In this document: in pieces, positions 15,452 through 29,531 of the stretch
How the letters are laid out: the number at the start of each line of letters is the position of its first letter
How positions within the stretch are numbered: the stretch's first letter is position 1
From: Arthrobacter terricola
GTDB taxonomy: Bacteria > Actinomycetota > Actinomycetes > Actinomycetales > Micrococcaceae
Assembly: GCF_004354015.1 (NCBI RefSeq)
Contig: NZ_SMRU01000037.1
Span: 1 to 37,856 of the forward strand
DNA length: 37,856 nt
Reading direction: 5' to 3'
Made by a program: the position numbers and the translations under genes
Notes under the pieces: generated by a model
What the model was told of the DNA's origin: nothing
Seen by the model: only the letters and a program-made list of their open reading frames with translations
Database searches by the model: none

Positions 15452-16456
15452 GTGGTCAAGCGCCCCACCTTGGCGGATGTCGCCGCGGAAGCGGGGGTTT
15501 CGCGTGCGCTGGTTTCGATCGTGATCCGCGGTGTTCCCGGTGCGAGCGACGCGACACGTGAGCGGGTCCTCGCTGCCGCCGCGCAGCTTGGCTATCGTCC
15601 GGACGCCCGGGCCCGGCTCTTGCGCAGTTCCCGCAGCCGGCTGCTGGGCGTTGTCTTCGACGTCGACGGCCCGTTCCACACGGAGATCCTCGAGGCCCTG
15701 TATCCGGCAGCAGCTGCCCTCGGATACGACATCACCCTCAGCGCCCGGGGGCATCGACGCTCGGAGGGCGAGGCCATCCGCTCGCTCCTGGACCTGGGAG
15801 TGGAGGCGCTCCTGGTCCTCGGCCCGGCGTCCCCCTCCGACGCGCTTGCCGCCCAGCCGGCACCCGTCGTGTCGGTGCTCGAACCGCACACTGACCCGCG
15901 CCTCTCAAGCGCGGCTACGGATGAGGCAGCCGGAATCGCCTTGGCAGTCAAGCATTTGCGCGGTCTCGGGCATTCCCGGATTGCCCACGTCGACGGCGGC
16001 ACGGCCGCGGGTTCCGAGGCGCGCAGGCTCGCCTACGAACAACTCATGGCCGAAGACGGCGCCCAACCGCTCGTTATTCCAGGCGGGCCGAACGAGACGG
16101 ACGGAATGAAAGCTGCCCGGGAATTGCTCGCCCTCCGGGTCGGGCGCCCTGCGAACGAGTTGCCCACCGCCGTCGTGGTTTTCAACGACGACGCGGCGTT
16201 GGGGTTCCTTCACGAGCTCGACGCCGCCGGGACGGCTGTTCCGTCCGAGCTCTCTGTGGTGGGTTATGACGATTCCCGGCTGGCGGCTCTCGCGCACGTC
16301 CAGCTCACGAGCGTCCGGCAAGAGCCGGACGCGATCGCGGCCGCCGCCGTCGAAGCCGCCGCCGCCGCACTCGAAGGCCGGCGCACCCACACCCTCGTTC
16401 CGCCGTCGCTGGCAGTGAGGTCAAGTACCGCGCCGTTGGCTGCCGTCGCCCGCTGA
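15452..16456 (+). CDS. LacI-family transcriptional regulator
   Basis: The 334-residue protein opens with the LacI DNA-binding domain: RPTLADVAAEAGVSRALVSI, then the hinge region ATRERVLAAAAQLGYRPDARARLL. A periplasmic-binding-protein-like ligand domain follows, with FNDDAALGFLHELDAAG and SVVGYDDSRLAALAHVQLTSV near the C-terminus. The GTG at 15452 has AAGGAGG six bases upstream and is chosen over an earlier start at 15374 that would overlap the operator region. It is divergent from the dehydrogenase-isomerase pair and probably represses both them and itself through O1 and O2, with a sugar or polyol as inducer. Confidence 0.94.
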   Translation: MVKRPTLADVAAEAGVSRALVSIVIRGVPGASDATRERVLAAAAQLGYRPDARARLLRSSRSRLLGVVFDVDGPFHTEILEALYPAAAALGYDITLSARGHRRSEGEAIRSLLDLGVEALLVLGPASPSDALAAQPAPVVSVLEPHTDPRLSSAATDEAAGIALAVKHLRGLGHSRIAHVDGGTAAGSEARRLAYEQLMAEDGAQPLVIPGGPNETDGMKAARELLALRVGRPANELPTAVVVFNDDAALGFLHELDAAGTAVPSELSVVGYDDSRLAALAHVQLTSVRQEPDAIAAAAVEAAAAALEGRRTHTLVPPSLAVRSSTAPLAAVAR

Positions 16457-16504
16457 ACCCGGCCGGGAGCCAATGCTGCCCTTTGGACAGCGGGCGCGGC
16501 TTTT
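16442..16504 (+). terminator. Possible terminator of the lacI-type gene
   Basis: GCCGTCGCCCGCTG (16442-16455, ending in the stop codon) pairs with CAGCGGGCGCGGC (16488-16500) with one bulge, and TTTT follows. The loop is 32 bases long and contains a small CCCGGCCGGG dyad. The long loop makes this a weaker case than the rpsN terminator. Confidence 0.4.
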
Positions 16505-16792
16505 GCGAAGATGACAGAACCGGTTGGTTCGAACAGCACCCGGAGTCGAAAAATCCAGGATCGAGAGGATGAGCATGCGCCCTGCATATGACGGCGATGC
16601 CATGGTTGGCGAGGTGGCCGCTTTGGCCTGCTTTGCAGCTCCCCTCGCGTCGGCCATCCTTTTCCGCAGTTCGGACTCTTAACCCGCGCTGCCCCACGCA
16701 AGAAGCACATCAAGGGGTTCCTTTATTGTGCCCGGATCGCCAGACGCCCGCGTATCCCTTCGCCAGCTCCAACGATTCGAAAGAACTTCGCC
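16505..16792. other. Intergenic region with no supported gene
   Basis: Between the lacI-type gene and the FBP-domain gene there is one short reading frame, 16569-16682 (+), that would give 37 residues beginning MSMRPAYDGDAMVGE. GAGAGG precedes it, but the peptide resembles nothing I know and has no conserved context. The promoter of the next gene should lie here; no clear -35/-10 pair was found. Confidence 0.35.
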
Positions 16793-17287
16793 GTGCAGAA
16801 AATTACCGCCCAACATATCCGTTCGTCCTTCATCAACGCGAGCCGCTCGGAGGCTGCCAAGCTCAACCTCCCCAAGGACTTTGATGCCCTCGACTGGGAA
16901 AACCTCGAGTTCCTCGGCTGGCGCGACGAAAAGATGCCGCTGCGGGGTTATCTTGTGGTTCCGCAAGACGGTGCCCTCACGGGAATCATGCTTCGCGCAC
17001 CCGAAGGGGGCTCCGGAAAGAAGCGATCAGTCTTGTGCGAACTTTGCCGCGATGTGTTTTCCAAAGATGACGTCTATCTCTGGGTAGCCAAGCGCGCCGG
17101 CCAATCGGGCCGCGACGGCAACACCGTGGGGACACTGATCTGCGCGGATTTCGGCTGTTGCACCAACGTGCGCAAAGAGCCTCCGGTCAATGACATCAAT
17201 CCGGACCCGGCCGCCGTCGTGATCCGCCAAGTCGCCGGACTTCAGTCCCGCACGGCCCAATTCCTGTCACGGGTCCAGGGGAAGTAG
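16793..17287 (+). CDS. FBP-domain (FusB-like) treble-clef zinc-finger protein
   Basis: This 164-residue protein matches the FBP (EF-G-binding, FusB-type C-terminal) family as I recall it: an N-terminal helical and beta part with LEFLGWRDEKMPLRGYLVV, then LCELCRDVF (Cys82, Cys85) and LICADFGCCTNVR (Cys117 with Cys122 or Cys123) as the four-cysteine zinc site. FusB proteins bind EF-G and rescue it from fusidic acid, but actinobacterial FBP proteins are mostly uncharacterised, so resistance should not be assumed. The start is a GTG with only a weak ribosome-binding site. It is convergent with the jetC-like gene, eight bases apart, and occupies the place where jetD might be expected. Confidence 0.75.
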   Translation: MQKITAQHIRSSFINASRSEAAKLNLPKDFDALDWENLEFLGWRDEKMPLRGYLVVPQDGALTGIMLRAPEGGSGKKRSVLCELCRDVFSKDDVYLWVAKRAGQSGRDGNTVGTLICADFGCCTNVRKEPPVNDINPDPAAVVIRQVAGLQSRTAQFLSRVQGK

Positions 17288-17295
17288 GCGCGGAG

Positions 17296-23202
<5,907 letters not shown>

Positions 23203-23447
23203 TTACTCTCCTTCAGCTGCCGCAGAACTTTCTTGGCAGCGGAAATCCCGAAAACTGCCCCGTACAAGGTTACGGCAGGCCGCACCGCAACCCTTCCGTG
23301 ACCTACCTGCGGGTATGGTTTCGATCCCATATCAACGGCCGCCACGCCCGTGTTGCGGGTGGTTGAAGTGGTGACGCCGCCCGTAGTGTCATCTCACCGA
23401 CGCCACCATCCGGCGTCGATCTTTGGCAGCGTTGCGGAGGGGACCCA

Positions 23448-23750
23448 ATGCAGTTGGATCTGACGAACTTGGACATCAACACCTATGTGTTCGTAGGAAC
23501 CTTGGTGTTTGGCCTGATTATTGCGGCATTTATCACCGTGGCGGCCATGGCCGTTCTGGCGATGGTGGGTGCCGGAAGCCTGGCATGGTACACCGTGAAG
23601 ACCGTGTTGGGCGGGCTGGTCAACGGGATCAACTTCGCATGGGACCAGTTGGTGCACCACGCCGGAAAAGTGGAACTGCCCGGCGAGTTCCCGACCCAGG
23701 CGGCCCCTAGCACAGGAACCTACCCGCGAGTAGCATTGAGGGACAGCTGA
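23448..23750 (+). CDS. Small membrane protein, uncharacterised
   Basis: This 100-residue protein has one long or two close hydrophobic segments (about 13-47: YVFVGTLVFGLIIAAFITV and following) and a short soluble tail. GGAGGGG just before the ATG supports translation. I do not recognise the family. Its layout resembles the N-terminus of the membrane protein at 26370-27119, which has a similar GTLG...L-rich segment. It is divergent from jetA and lies 64 bases before the acyl-CoA dehydrogenase gene, with which it may be cotranscribed. Confidence 0.7.
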   Translation: MQLDLTNLDINTYVFVGTLVFGLIIAAFITVAAMAVLAMVGAGSLAWYTVKTVLGGLVNGINFAWDQLVHHAGKVELPGEFPTQAAPSTGTYPRVALRDS

Positions 23751-23814
23751 AGGGTCCACCACCCGAGGCGGACCCAGGGCCCGAACCGGCACAACCGGTA
23801 AGAGGAGCCTTCCC

Positions 23815-25767
23815 ATGACATCTGCCACAGAGAACAAGAACAGCGGCGCCACCGCGGCGGAAGCCCGCGCCGTCGCCGAAGCGGCCCGCGAAACAGAATG
23901 GACCCGGCCGAGCTTCGCGAAAGGCCTTTACCTCGGCAATTTTGATCTTGGACTCATTCATCCCTGGCCCCAGGCCAGGGATGCTGATGTTGAGCGTGGC
24001 GAGGCCTTCATGGCGAAACTGCGGGAGTTCTGCACCACTATGTCCGGCCGGGTCATCGAGCGCGAGGCCCGGATTCCGGACGAATACCTTGCCTCTTTGG
24101 CCGAACTGGGCGTTTTCGGCATGAAGATCCCGCGGGAATACGGCGGCTTGGGGCTATCGCTCGTCTATTACGGCCGTGCCTTGGCGCTACTGGGGTCGGT
24201 CCACCCGAGCCTCGGCGCCTTGATCTCGGCGCACCAATCGATCGGCGTCCCGGAACCGGTCAAGGTCTTCGGCACGCCGGAACAGAAACAGGAATACCTG
24301 CCCCGTTGCGCCCGCGGCGCCATTACCGCGTTCCTGCTGACGGAGCCCGACGTCGGAAGCGACCCCGCGCGGATGGGCTGCACTGCGACGCCCAGTGACG
24401 ACGGCGAATCCTACCTTTTGGACGGCGTGAAACTTTGGACCACCAACGGTGTGATCGCCGAACTGGTGGTGGTCATGGCGGTTGTCCCCGCCCACGCGAA
24501 CCCCGACGGAACCCAGGAAAAGGGTGGAATTACAGCGTTCGTGGTGGAGATGGACTCACCCGGCATAACCGTGGAGAACCGCAACGCCTTCATGGGCCTG
24601 CGCGGAATCGAGAATGGAGTCACGCGCTTCCACCAGGTCCGGGTTCCGGCGGCCAACCGGCTCGGCCGCGAAGGCCAAGGCCTCAAGATCGCGCTCACCA
24701 CGCTCAACACGGGCCGTCTTTCCATTCCCGGACTATGCGTCGCGGCCGGCAAATGGTCGCTGAAGATCGCCCGCGAATGGTCGAACGCCCGGACCCAATG
24801 GGGGCGGCCGGTCGGGAAGCACGAAGCAGTCGCGAAGAAGATCGCCTTTATCGCCGCCACGACGTTCGCACTTGAGGCGGTGTTCGAGCTTTCCGCCGAA
24901 ATGGCCGACGCCGGGCAAAAGGACGTGAGGATCGAGGCCGCCCTGGCAAAGCTTTGGTCCACGGAGCTGAGCTGCCTGGTGGCGGACGAACTCGTCCAGA
25001 TCCGTGGCGGGCGCGGCTTCGAGACAGCCGAATCCTTGGAAGCCCGCGGCGAACGCGCCGTAGCGGCCGAACAATTACTGCGGGACTTGCGCATCAACCG
25101 GATCTTCGAGGGGTCGTCCGAAATCATGCGGCTGCTCATCGCCCGCGAAGCCGTCGACGCCCACCTCGCGGCAGCAGGCGAACTCGCCTCCGTGGACGCG
25201 ACGCTGCAGGAGAAGGCGCGTGCCGCCGTCGGGGCCTCAGGCTTCTACGCGAAATGGCTGCCGAAGCTGGTTGCGGGAGCCGGCCTGGATCCGCGGTCCT
25301 ACAGCGAGTTCGGGCGGCTCGCGAAGCAATTGCGGTACGTCGAACGGGCGTCGAGGAAGCTCGCGCGCCAGACGTTTTACGGTATGGGCCGCTGGCAAGG
25401 AAAGCTCGAGTACAAGCAGGCGTTCCTGGGCAGGATCGTGGATATCGGTGCCGAGCTCTTCGCCATGGCAGCGTGCTGCTCGCGGGCCGAGATGCTCCTG
25501 CGGACAGCCCCGGAACAAGGCGCAGCCGCCTACGAACTCGCCGAAGCGTATTGCGAACAGGCCCGCCTGCGGGTTGACGACTACTTCGAGAAGCTATGGC
25601 GGAACACCGACGACGCCGACCGCGAGTTGTCCGCGAATGTCCTGGCCGGGGACTACGCGTGGCTCGAGGCCGGGGTGCTCGACCAATCGGAAGGAACCGG
25701 TCCGTGGATTGCCGACGCTTCCCCGGGGGCTTCTTCGAAAGAAAGCGTCCACCGGAAATACCGATAA
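23815..25767 (+). CDS. Acyl-CoA dehydrogenase, long form with C-terminal extension
   Basis: The 650-residue protein has the acyl-CoA dehydrogenase core: FGMKIPREYGGLGLS, the flavin-site stretch FLLTEPDVGSDPARM, LWTTNG, and IFEGSSEIMRL with the likely catalytic Glu at 432. An extra domain of about 200 residues follows (about 450-650), as in VLCAD/ACAD9-like enzymes, against about 380-400 for short forms. It should oxidise long acyl-CoAs to trans-2-enoyl-CoAs, passing electrons to ETF. No other fatty-acid oxidation genes are adjacent. AGAGGAG lies before the ATG. Confidence 0.92.
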   Translation: MTSATENKNSGATAAEARAVAEAARETEWTRPSFAKGLYLGNFDLGLIHPWPQARDADVERGEAFMAKLREFCTTMSGRVIEREARIPDEYLASLAELGVFGMKIPREYGGLGLSLVYYGRALALLGSVHPSLGALISAHQSIGVPEPVKVFGTPEQKQEYLPRCARGAITAFLLTEPDVGSDPARMGCTATPSDDGESYLLDGVKLWTTNGVIAELVVVMAVVPAHANPDGTQEKGGITAFVVEMDSPGITVENRNAFMGLRGIENGVTRFHQVRVPAANRLGREGQGLKIALTTLNTGRLSIPGLCVAAGKWSLKIAREWSNARTQWGRPVGKHEAVAKKIAFIAATTFALEAVFELSAEMADAGQKDVRIEAALAKLWSTELSCLVADELVQIRGGRGFETAESLEARGERAVAAEQLLRDLRINRIFEGSSEIMRLLIAREAVDAHLAAAGELASVDATLQEKARAAVGASGFYAKWLPKLVAGAGLDPRSYSEFGRLAKQLRYVERASRKLARQTFYGMGRWQGKLEYKQAFLGRIVDIGAELFAMAACCSRAEMLLRTAPEQGAAAYELAEAYCEQARLRVDDYFEKLWRNTDDADRELSANVLAGDYAWLEAGVLDQSEGTGPWIADASPGASSKESVHRKYR

Positions 25768-25776
25768 TTTGTCGGG

Positions 25777-26181
25777 CTAGCTGACATCGCCGTCGAGGTA
25801 ATACCAGCGGCGGTCAATTCGCAGGAAACGGCTAATTTCGCGCTGCACTCCGCGTTCGCCGTCGGAACGGAAATGCGCCGCGAATTCGACCGTTCCTTCC
25901 GCGTCCAAGGGGCCGCCGCGTTGGGTTGCCAGAATGTCCAAACGCCGCCATTCAATTCCGGGGTCCGCGTCCAGCGTGGCGGGGCGCGTGTCCGGGTGCC
26001 ACGTTCGCAGGAGGTAGTCGGCGTCGAGGACGACGAAGGCCGAATAACGGGAGCGCATCAACTGCTCGGCAGTGGGTGCCTCGGCCTCGCCGCGATGGAA
26101 ACGTCCGCAGCATTCCGAGTATTGTTCGCCGGACAGGCAAGGGCAGGAACCGTTACGGAGACGGTCGGGATCGAGTGGCAT
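25777..26181 (-). CDS. YchJ-like SEC-C motif protein (UPF0225)
   Basis: This 134-residue protein opens with a SEC-C zinc motif, CPCLSGEQYSECC (Cys13, Cys15, Cys24, Cys25), and continues with the YchJ-type domain: LMRSRYSAFVVLDADYLLRTWHP, EWRRLDIL, GTVEFAAHF and RWYYLDGD. YchJ proteins have no proven function; the SEC-C motif resembles the zinc tail of SecA. The start at 26181 follows GAGAGG and gives the normal family length. An earlier in-frame start at 26328 would add 49 unrelated residues and run far into the divergent promoter region. It is convergent with the acyl-CoA dehydrogenase gene. Confidence 0.87.
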   Translation of the reverse strand: MPLDPDRLRNGSCPCLSGEQYSECCGRFHRGEAEAPTAEQLMRSRYSAFVVLDADYLLRTWHPDTRPATLDADPGIEWRRLDILATQRGGPLDAEGTVEFAAHFRSDGERGVQREISRFLRIDRRWYYLDGDVS

Positions 26182-26369
26182 ACGGCCCTCTCCGGAGACG
26201 ACAAATGAGACGTGGCTAACAAATTTTGTCACACCAGATAACAGCTTTGAAACAACCTCGGCGGGAGGGTGGCTCGCGGCTGATTCGTCCACGTTTCGAC
26301 CGTAGGCTAGTACATGCCCGCGGACCATCGGTCGCGGCCCACCCTACAACTCCGGCTCAGGGAGGCTAC

Positions 26370-27119
26370 GTGGAGGATCCAGCAACGCTAGGCCTCAATC
26401 TGACGTTTTTCGGTACGCTCGGGCTGGCCTTGATCATGTTCATCGGCTTGGCCATCCTGGTGGCCATCACCCTGGTCCTGGCCGGCATCGCGAAGCTGGT
26501 TTCGGTCATCCTCCTTGCCATGCTGGGCGTGTACCCGAAACGCGAAACCGACTCCATCGTGCACCTTCCTCCGAGGCCGCGGCGCAAGCCGGCCCGGCAG
26601 CAAGGGTTGGACGACTGGTTGCCGGAGGCAGGCTACGCCGAGTCCGCAGCTCCCCCTCCCGTGAAACAGCGTCCGGGCTTCTTCGCGACCGCGAAAGCTG
26701 TGTATTCAGCTGGCTGGGCTTCCATACGGAACGTCCCCTGGAAGTCGGTAGTTGATCCGCGGACATGGCCCAAGCCCGCCGAGATCGGCGCCGGCCTCGC
26801 ATCCACGGCAACATCGGTCGCCGCGAGCCAGGCCAAAGAGCATCCCCTGGTGGTCGCCGTGAAGGATCCTCACGTCTTGAACAGCAAGTGGGCCGCCGCC
26901 GTCGCCGAAGCCGACGCACGGGCGGCCGCGCGTGCCGGGGATGCCGTCGTCGAACACCCCGCTGCCTCCCGGCCAGGGGCCCCGAACCCTTCCGACTCCC
27001 CAAACCCATCAGACCGGCTTCCGCGGGATGTCCGCGAGCACGCTGCGGCTGGCCCGCACGGGAGCGCCCTGGCGTCCGGAAAGCAAGCCGCGGGCATCGG
27101 CGGCCGTCCCCGCCCGTAG
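26370..27119 (+). CDS. Membrane protein with long Pro/Ala-rich tail, uncharacterised
   Basis: The 249-residue protein starts with a hydrophobic region (about 8-50) that probably crosses the membrane once or twice, followed by a basic stretch (RPRRKPARQQ) and a long low-complexity tail rich in Ala, Pro and Arg. I do not recognise the family. The GTG at 26370 is chosen because GGGAGG lies four bases upstream. The reading frame stays open to 26226 but without a good start. A TAGGCT at 26303-26308 could be a -10. It is divergent from the YchJ-like gene. Confidence 0.65.
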   Translation: MEDPATLGLNLTFFGTLGLALIMFIGLAILVAITLVLAGIAKLVSVILLAMLGVYPKRETDSIVHLPPRPRRKPARQQGLDDWLPEAGYAESAAPPPVKQRPGFFATAKAVYSAGWASIRNVPWKSVVDPRTWPKPAEIGAGLASTATSVAASQAKEHPLVVAVKDPHVLNSKWAAAVAEADARAAARAGDAVVEHPAASRPGAPNPSDSPNPSDRLPRDVREHAAAGPHGSALASGKQAAGIGGRPRP

Positions 27120-27167
27120 CGGGAGGCCGACGTCGGGACCCCGGTCAGGCGACCGGCGGCACCGCAG

Positions 27168-27659
27168 TTAGGCGGCGAGCTGCCTGAATCCCGCTCCGTG
27201 GTAGATGAGCGGCTCGGCGTCGTGGTTAATCTCGGTTGCCTTCACTTCGAGGACCACAATCGAATGGTCCCCGGCCGGGGTTTCGGAAACCACTTCGCAT
27301 TCCAGCGCGAGCGCCGCGCCCTCGATCAGCACCGCACCGGCGTCGCTCGTCGAAGTGGCAAGGCCGGCGAAGCGGTCCTGCGACCGCGAAGAGAGCTGGA
27401 GGCACACGTCCTCCTGGCCCTGGGCCAGGATGGAGACCCCCAGCCGCTGGGCGCGCCGCAGCTTGGGCCAGGTAGAGGAGGAATTCCGCACCGCGAACAT
27501 GACCAACGGCGGCTCCAGCGAGACGCCTACCGTGAAGCTCGATGCGACGAGCGCTTCCGGCACGAAACCCACCATGGCGCTGAAGGCCGCGACGCCTGAG
27601 GGAAATTGCGCGAATGCCTGCTTGATCGAAGCGGCTCCATCCACCGTTGCCTGGGTCAT
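27168..27659 (-). CDS. Flavin reductase family protein
   Basis: This 163-residue protein has the flavin-reductase-like split-barrel pattern: FPSGVAAFSAM, ALVASSFTVGVSLEPPLVMFAV, STWPKLRRAQRLGVSIL and a C-terminal HGAGFRQL. Such proteins reduce FMN or FAD with NAD(P)H and supply it to two-component monooxygenases. No monooxygenase gene is nearby, so its partner is unknown. AAAGGAAA precedes the ATG. It is divergent from the aldo/keto reductase gene across an AT-rich region. Confidence 0.9.
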   Translation of the reverse strand: MTQATVDGAASIKQAFAQFPSGVAAFSAMVGFVPEALVASSFTVGVSLEPPLVMFAVRNSSSTWPKLRRAQRLGVSILAQGQEDVCLQLSSRSQDRFAGLATSTSDAGAVLIEGAALALECEVVSETPAGDHSIVVLEVKATEINHDAEPLIYHGAGFRQLAA

Positions 27660-27903
27660 GGCGGTTTCCTTTCTCTGTAGATTCGTGCTGCCTTTCTACT
27701 AATTCACCCCCTGCGCGCTAGGGCAATATTTGTGTATTCGCGTGTCGATGGATGTCAATTCATAATTCGTCATTCGTACTTTTCATTACTCCGCAATACG
27801 AAAAGCGAAGAATTTGTACGCTTTTCCGGTGCCATGGCGGCGATATGTGTAGCGTCGTGTCAATCCATTGCACATCCTTGATTCACCACGAAGGAAGCCG
27901 GAG
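27660..27903. promoter_or_regulatory. AT-rich divergent promoter region
   Basis: These 244 bases are clearly richer in A and T than the genes around them. They contain ATTCGT twice in tandem (27765-27777 region), GTACTTTTC (27776-27784) and GTACGCTTTTC (27816-27826) in direct orientation, and a CTTTTC/GAAAAG inverted pair between them. This could be a regulator-binding region for the flavin reductase and aldo/keto reductase genes. No regulator gene is adjacent. Confidence 0.4.
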
Positions 27904-28938
27904 ATGAGCCTGAGCGAGCTTCGAACCCTGGGACGCACAGGCGCCCTGATCAGCCCCTTGACCCTGGGCACGTTGAACTTCGGTACAGGTTCGGCGCCGT
28001 CCGGCGCCGAGGACAGTGTCCGAATTGTCCACGCGGCGCTCGACGCCGGCATCACGAGCATCGACACCGCGGATATCTATTCGCAAGGAGAAGCCGAGGC
28101 CATTGTCGGCCAGGCCCTGCACGGCCGCCGCGACGAGGTTTTCCTGTCCACCAAGTTCCACGGGCAAATGGGACCGAATCCCGCCCACGCGGGAAATTCC
28201 AGGCGATGGATCATGAAAGCCGTGGAAGGCAGCCTGCAGCGTTTGCAGACGGACAGGATCGACCTCTACCAAGCGCACCGCCCGGACTACAACACCGACG
28301 TGTTGGAAACCATCACGGCGCTCAACGACCTCATCCGCCAAGGCAAGATCCTGTACTACGGAACGTCGGTGTTCACGCCGTCGCAACTCGTGGAGGCGCA
28401 ATGGATCGCCACCACCAACCACCTCATACCCCCGGTGGTCGATCAGGTGCCGTATTCGCTCCTGGTCCGCGCGAATGAGCGCGACGTCTTCGCGATCACG
28501 CAGCAGTACAACCTCGGCGTGCTGAGTTACGGACCGCTCGACGGCGGCTGGCTCGCCGGGAACTACCGCGTCGGGGCTCCGCAACCCGCGAGCTCGCGCG
28601 CTTCAGCCGTTCCCGGGCGGTTCGACGTTTCAGCCCCGTACAACAGGGACAAGCTCCTCGCCGCCGAGGCCCTCGCCCGCCTGGCCGAACGGCACGGACT
28701 CACACTCATCCAGTTGGCGGTGGGCTTCGCCCTGAACCACCCTTCGGTCAGCAGCGTGATCATCGGCCCGCGCACCGAGGAACACCTGGTCGATTACCTC
28801 AAGGCCGCCGACGTGGTCCTTGAGGACGCCGTCCTGGACGCCATCGACGAGATCGTCGCCCCCGGCACCAACTTCCTGGAACGTGACGCGGGAACCGTTG
28901 TGCCGCACCTTGAGTTCGCGGAGCTTCGACGGCGGTAA
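27904..28938 (+). CDS. Aldo/keto reductase
   Basis: The 344-residue protein has the aldo/keto reductase barrel with the catalytic tetrad Asp54, Tyr59 (DTADIYSQGE), Lys84 (LSTKFHG) and His125 (LYQAHRPD). A C-terminal NADPH-site stretch reads SSVIIGPRTEEHL. It should reduce aldehydes or ketones with NADPH; the substrate is unknown. The start at 27904 follows AAGGAAGCCGGAG; an in-frame ATG 36 bases earlier lacks such a site. Confidence 0.93.
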   Translation: MSLSELRTLGRTGALISPLTLGTLNFGTGSAPSGAEDSVRIVHAALDAGITSIDTADIYSQGEAEAIVGQALHGRRDEVFLSTKFHGQMGPNPAHAGNSRRWIMKAVEGSLQRLQTDRIDLYQAHRPDYNTDVLETITALNDLIRQGKILYYGTSVFTPSQLVEAQWIATTNHLIPPVVDQVPYSLLVRANERDVFAITQQYNLGVLSYGPLDGGWLAGNYRVGAPQPASSRASAVPGRFDVSAPYNRDKLLAAEALARLAERHGLTLIQLAVGFALNHPSVSSVIIGPRTEEHLVDYLKAADVVLEDAVLDAIDEIVAPGTNFLERDAGTVVPHLEFAELRRR

Positions 28939-28979
28939 GGCGCGGCTCCGAACGCCCGCTCCGGCAGCCGCCGTCGGAC

Positions 28980-28985
28980 TATACT
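28980..28985 (+). promoter_or_regulatory. -10 element before the S4-domain gene
   Basis: TATACT lies 11 bases before the ATG at 28997 and fits the actinobacterial -10 consensus well. Transcription would begin about 5 bases before the start codon, giving a near-leaderless message. No matching -35 was found. Confidence 0.4.
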
Positions 28986-28996
28986 CGTTCGCAATC

Positions 28997-29377
28997 ATGA
29001 CTAGCCTCCCGTCTGCCCCCAGTACCGTCCGCATCGACGCTTGGTTGTGGGCCATCCGGGCCTACAAGACACGCTCGGCCGCCACCACCGCCTGCCGGGC
29101 CGGACATGTCCGGATCAACGGAAACCCCGTCAAGGCTTCGCAAACGGTGATCATCGGCGACACCGTCCGGGTGCGGCAACCCGGCTTCGAGCGCATCCTC
29201 GAGGTGCGCCGACTGATCGCCAAAAGGGTGGGGGCCGAGGCAGCGTCCCATTGCTTCACGGACCACACACCCGAACGGCCCGCAGCCCCGGCGCTCGGCC
29301 TTCCCCAGCGCGACCGTGGCGCCGGCCGGCCCACGAAGAAAGACCGGCGCGAGATGGACAGGCTCAGGAGGCAGTAG
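28997..29377 (+). CDS. S4-domain RNA-binding protein (Hsp15-like)
   Basis: This 126-residue protein has an N-terminal S4 domain: VRIDAWLWAIRAYKTRSAAT, then CRAGHVRINGNPVKASQTV and GDTVRVRQPGFERILEV. A basic C-terminal tail ends GRPTKKDRREMDRLRR. This is the Hsp15/RqcP-like arrangement; such proteins bind 50S subunits or free 23S rRNA and act in ribosome rescue. The start at 28997 gives the normal length and lies just after a good -10, while the reading frame upstream (from 28820) lies inside the aldo/keto reductase gene. Confidence 0.9.
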   Translation: MTSLPSAPSTVRIDAWLWAIRAYKTRSAATTACRAGHVRINGNPVKASQTVIIGDTVRVRQPGFERILEVRRLIAKRVGAEAASHCFTDHTPERPAAPALGLPQRDRGAGRPTKKDRREMDRLRRQ

Positions 29378-29531
29378 CCGCACACCGGCCGCGCCATCCC
29401 GCCGAACCGGCAACGCACCGTCGTCGGACGCTTTCGGCTCGGTCCCAAAAGAGCGCGAGCGGAGCGCAATCGGACAGCGTAAAGTGGCAAGGGACGCCGA
29501 TTCTGGACGCCGCGCTGCCGAAGGAGAGAAC

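Noticed and set aside
16569..16682. Short plus-strand reading frame (37 codons) with GAGAGG before it
   Set aside because: No recognisable family, no conserved neighbour and weak coding character; kept only as a note within the intergenic region.
16793..17287. Fusidic-acid resistance determinant (FusB)
   Set aside because: The zinc-finger pattern fits the FBP family, but actinobacterial members are not shown to confer resistance, so a resistance call would be unsupported.
17288..17295. A jetD remnant between jetC and the FBP-domain gene
   Set aside because: Only eight bases separate the two stop codons, so there is no room for a gene or a pseudogene.
27141..27156. CCGGTC-AGGC-GACCGG hairpin between convergent genes
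   Set aside because: Only six base pairs and no T-tract; too short to call a terminator in GC-rich DNA.
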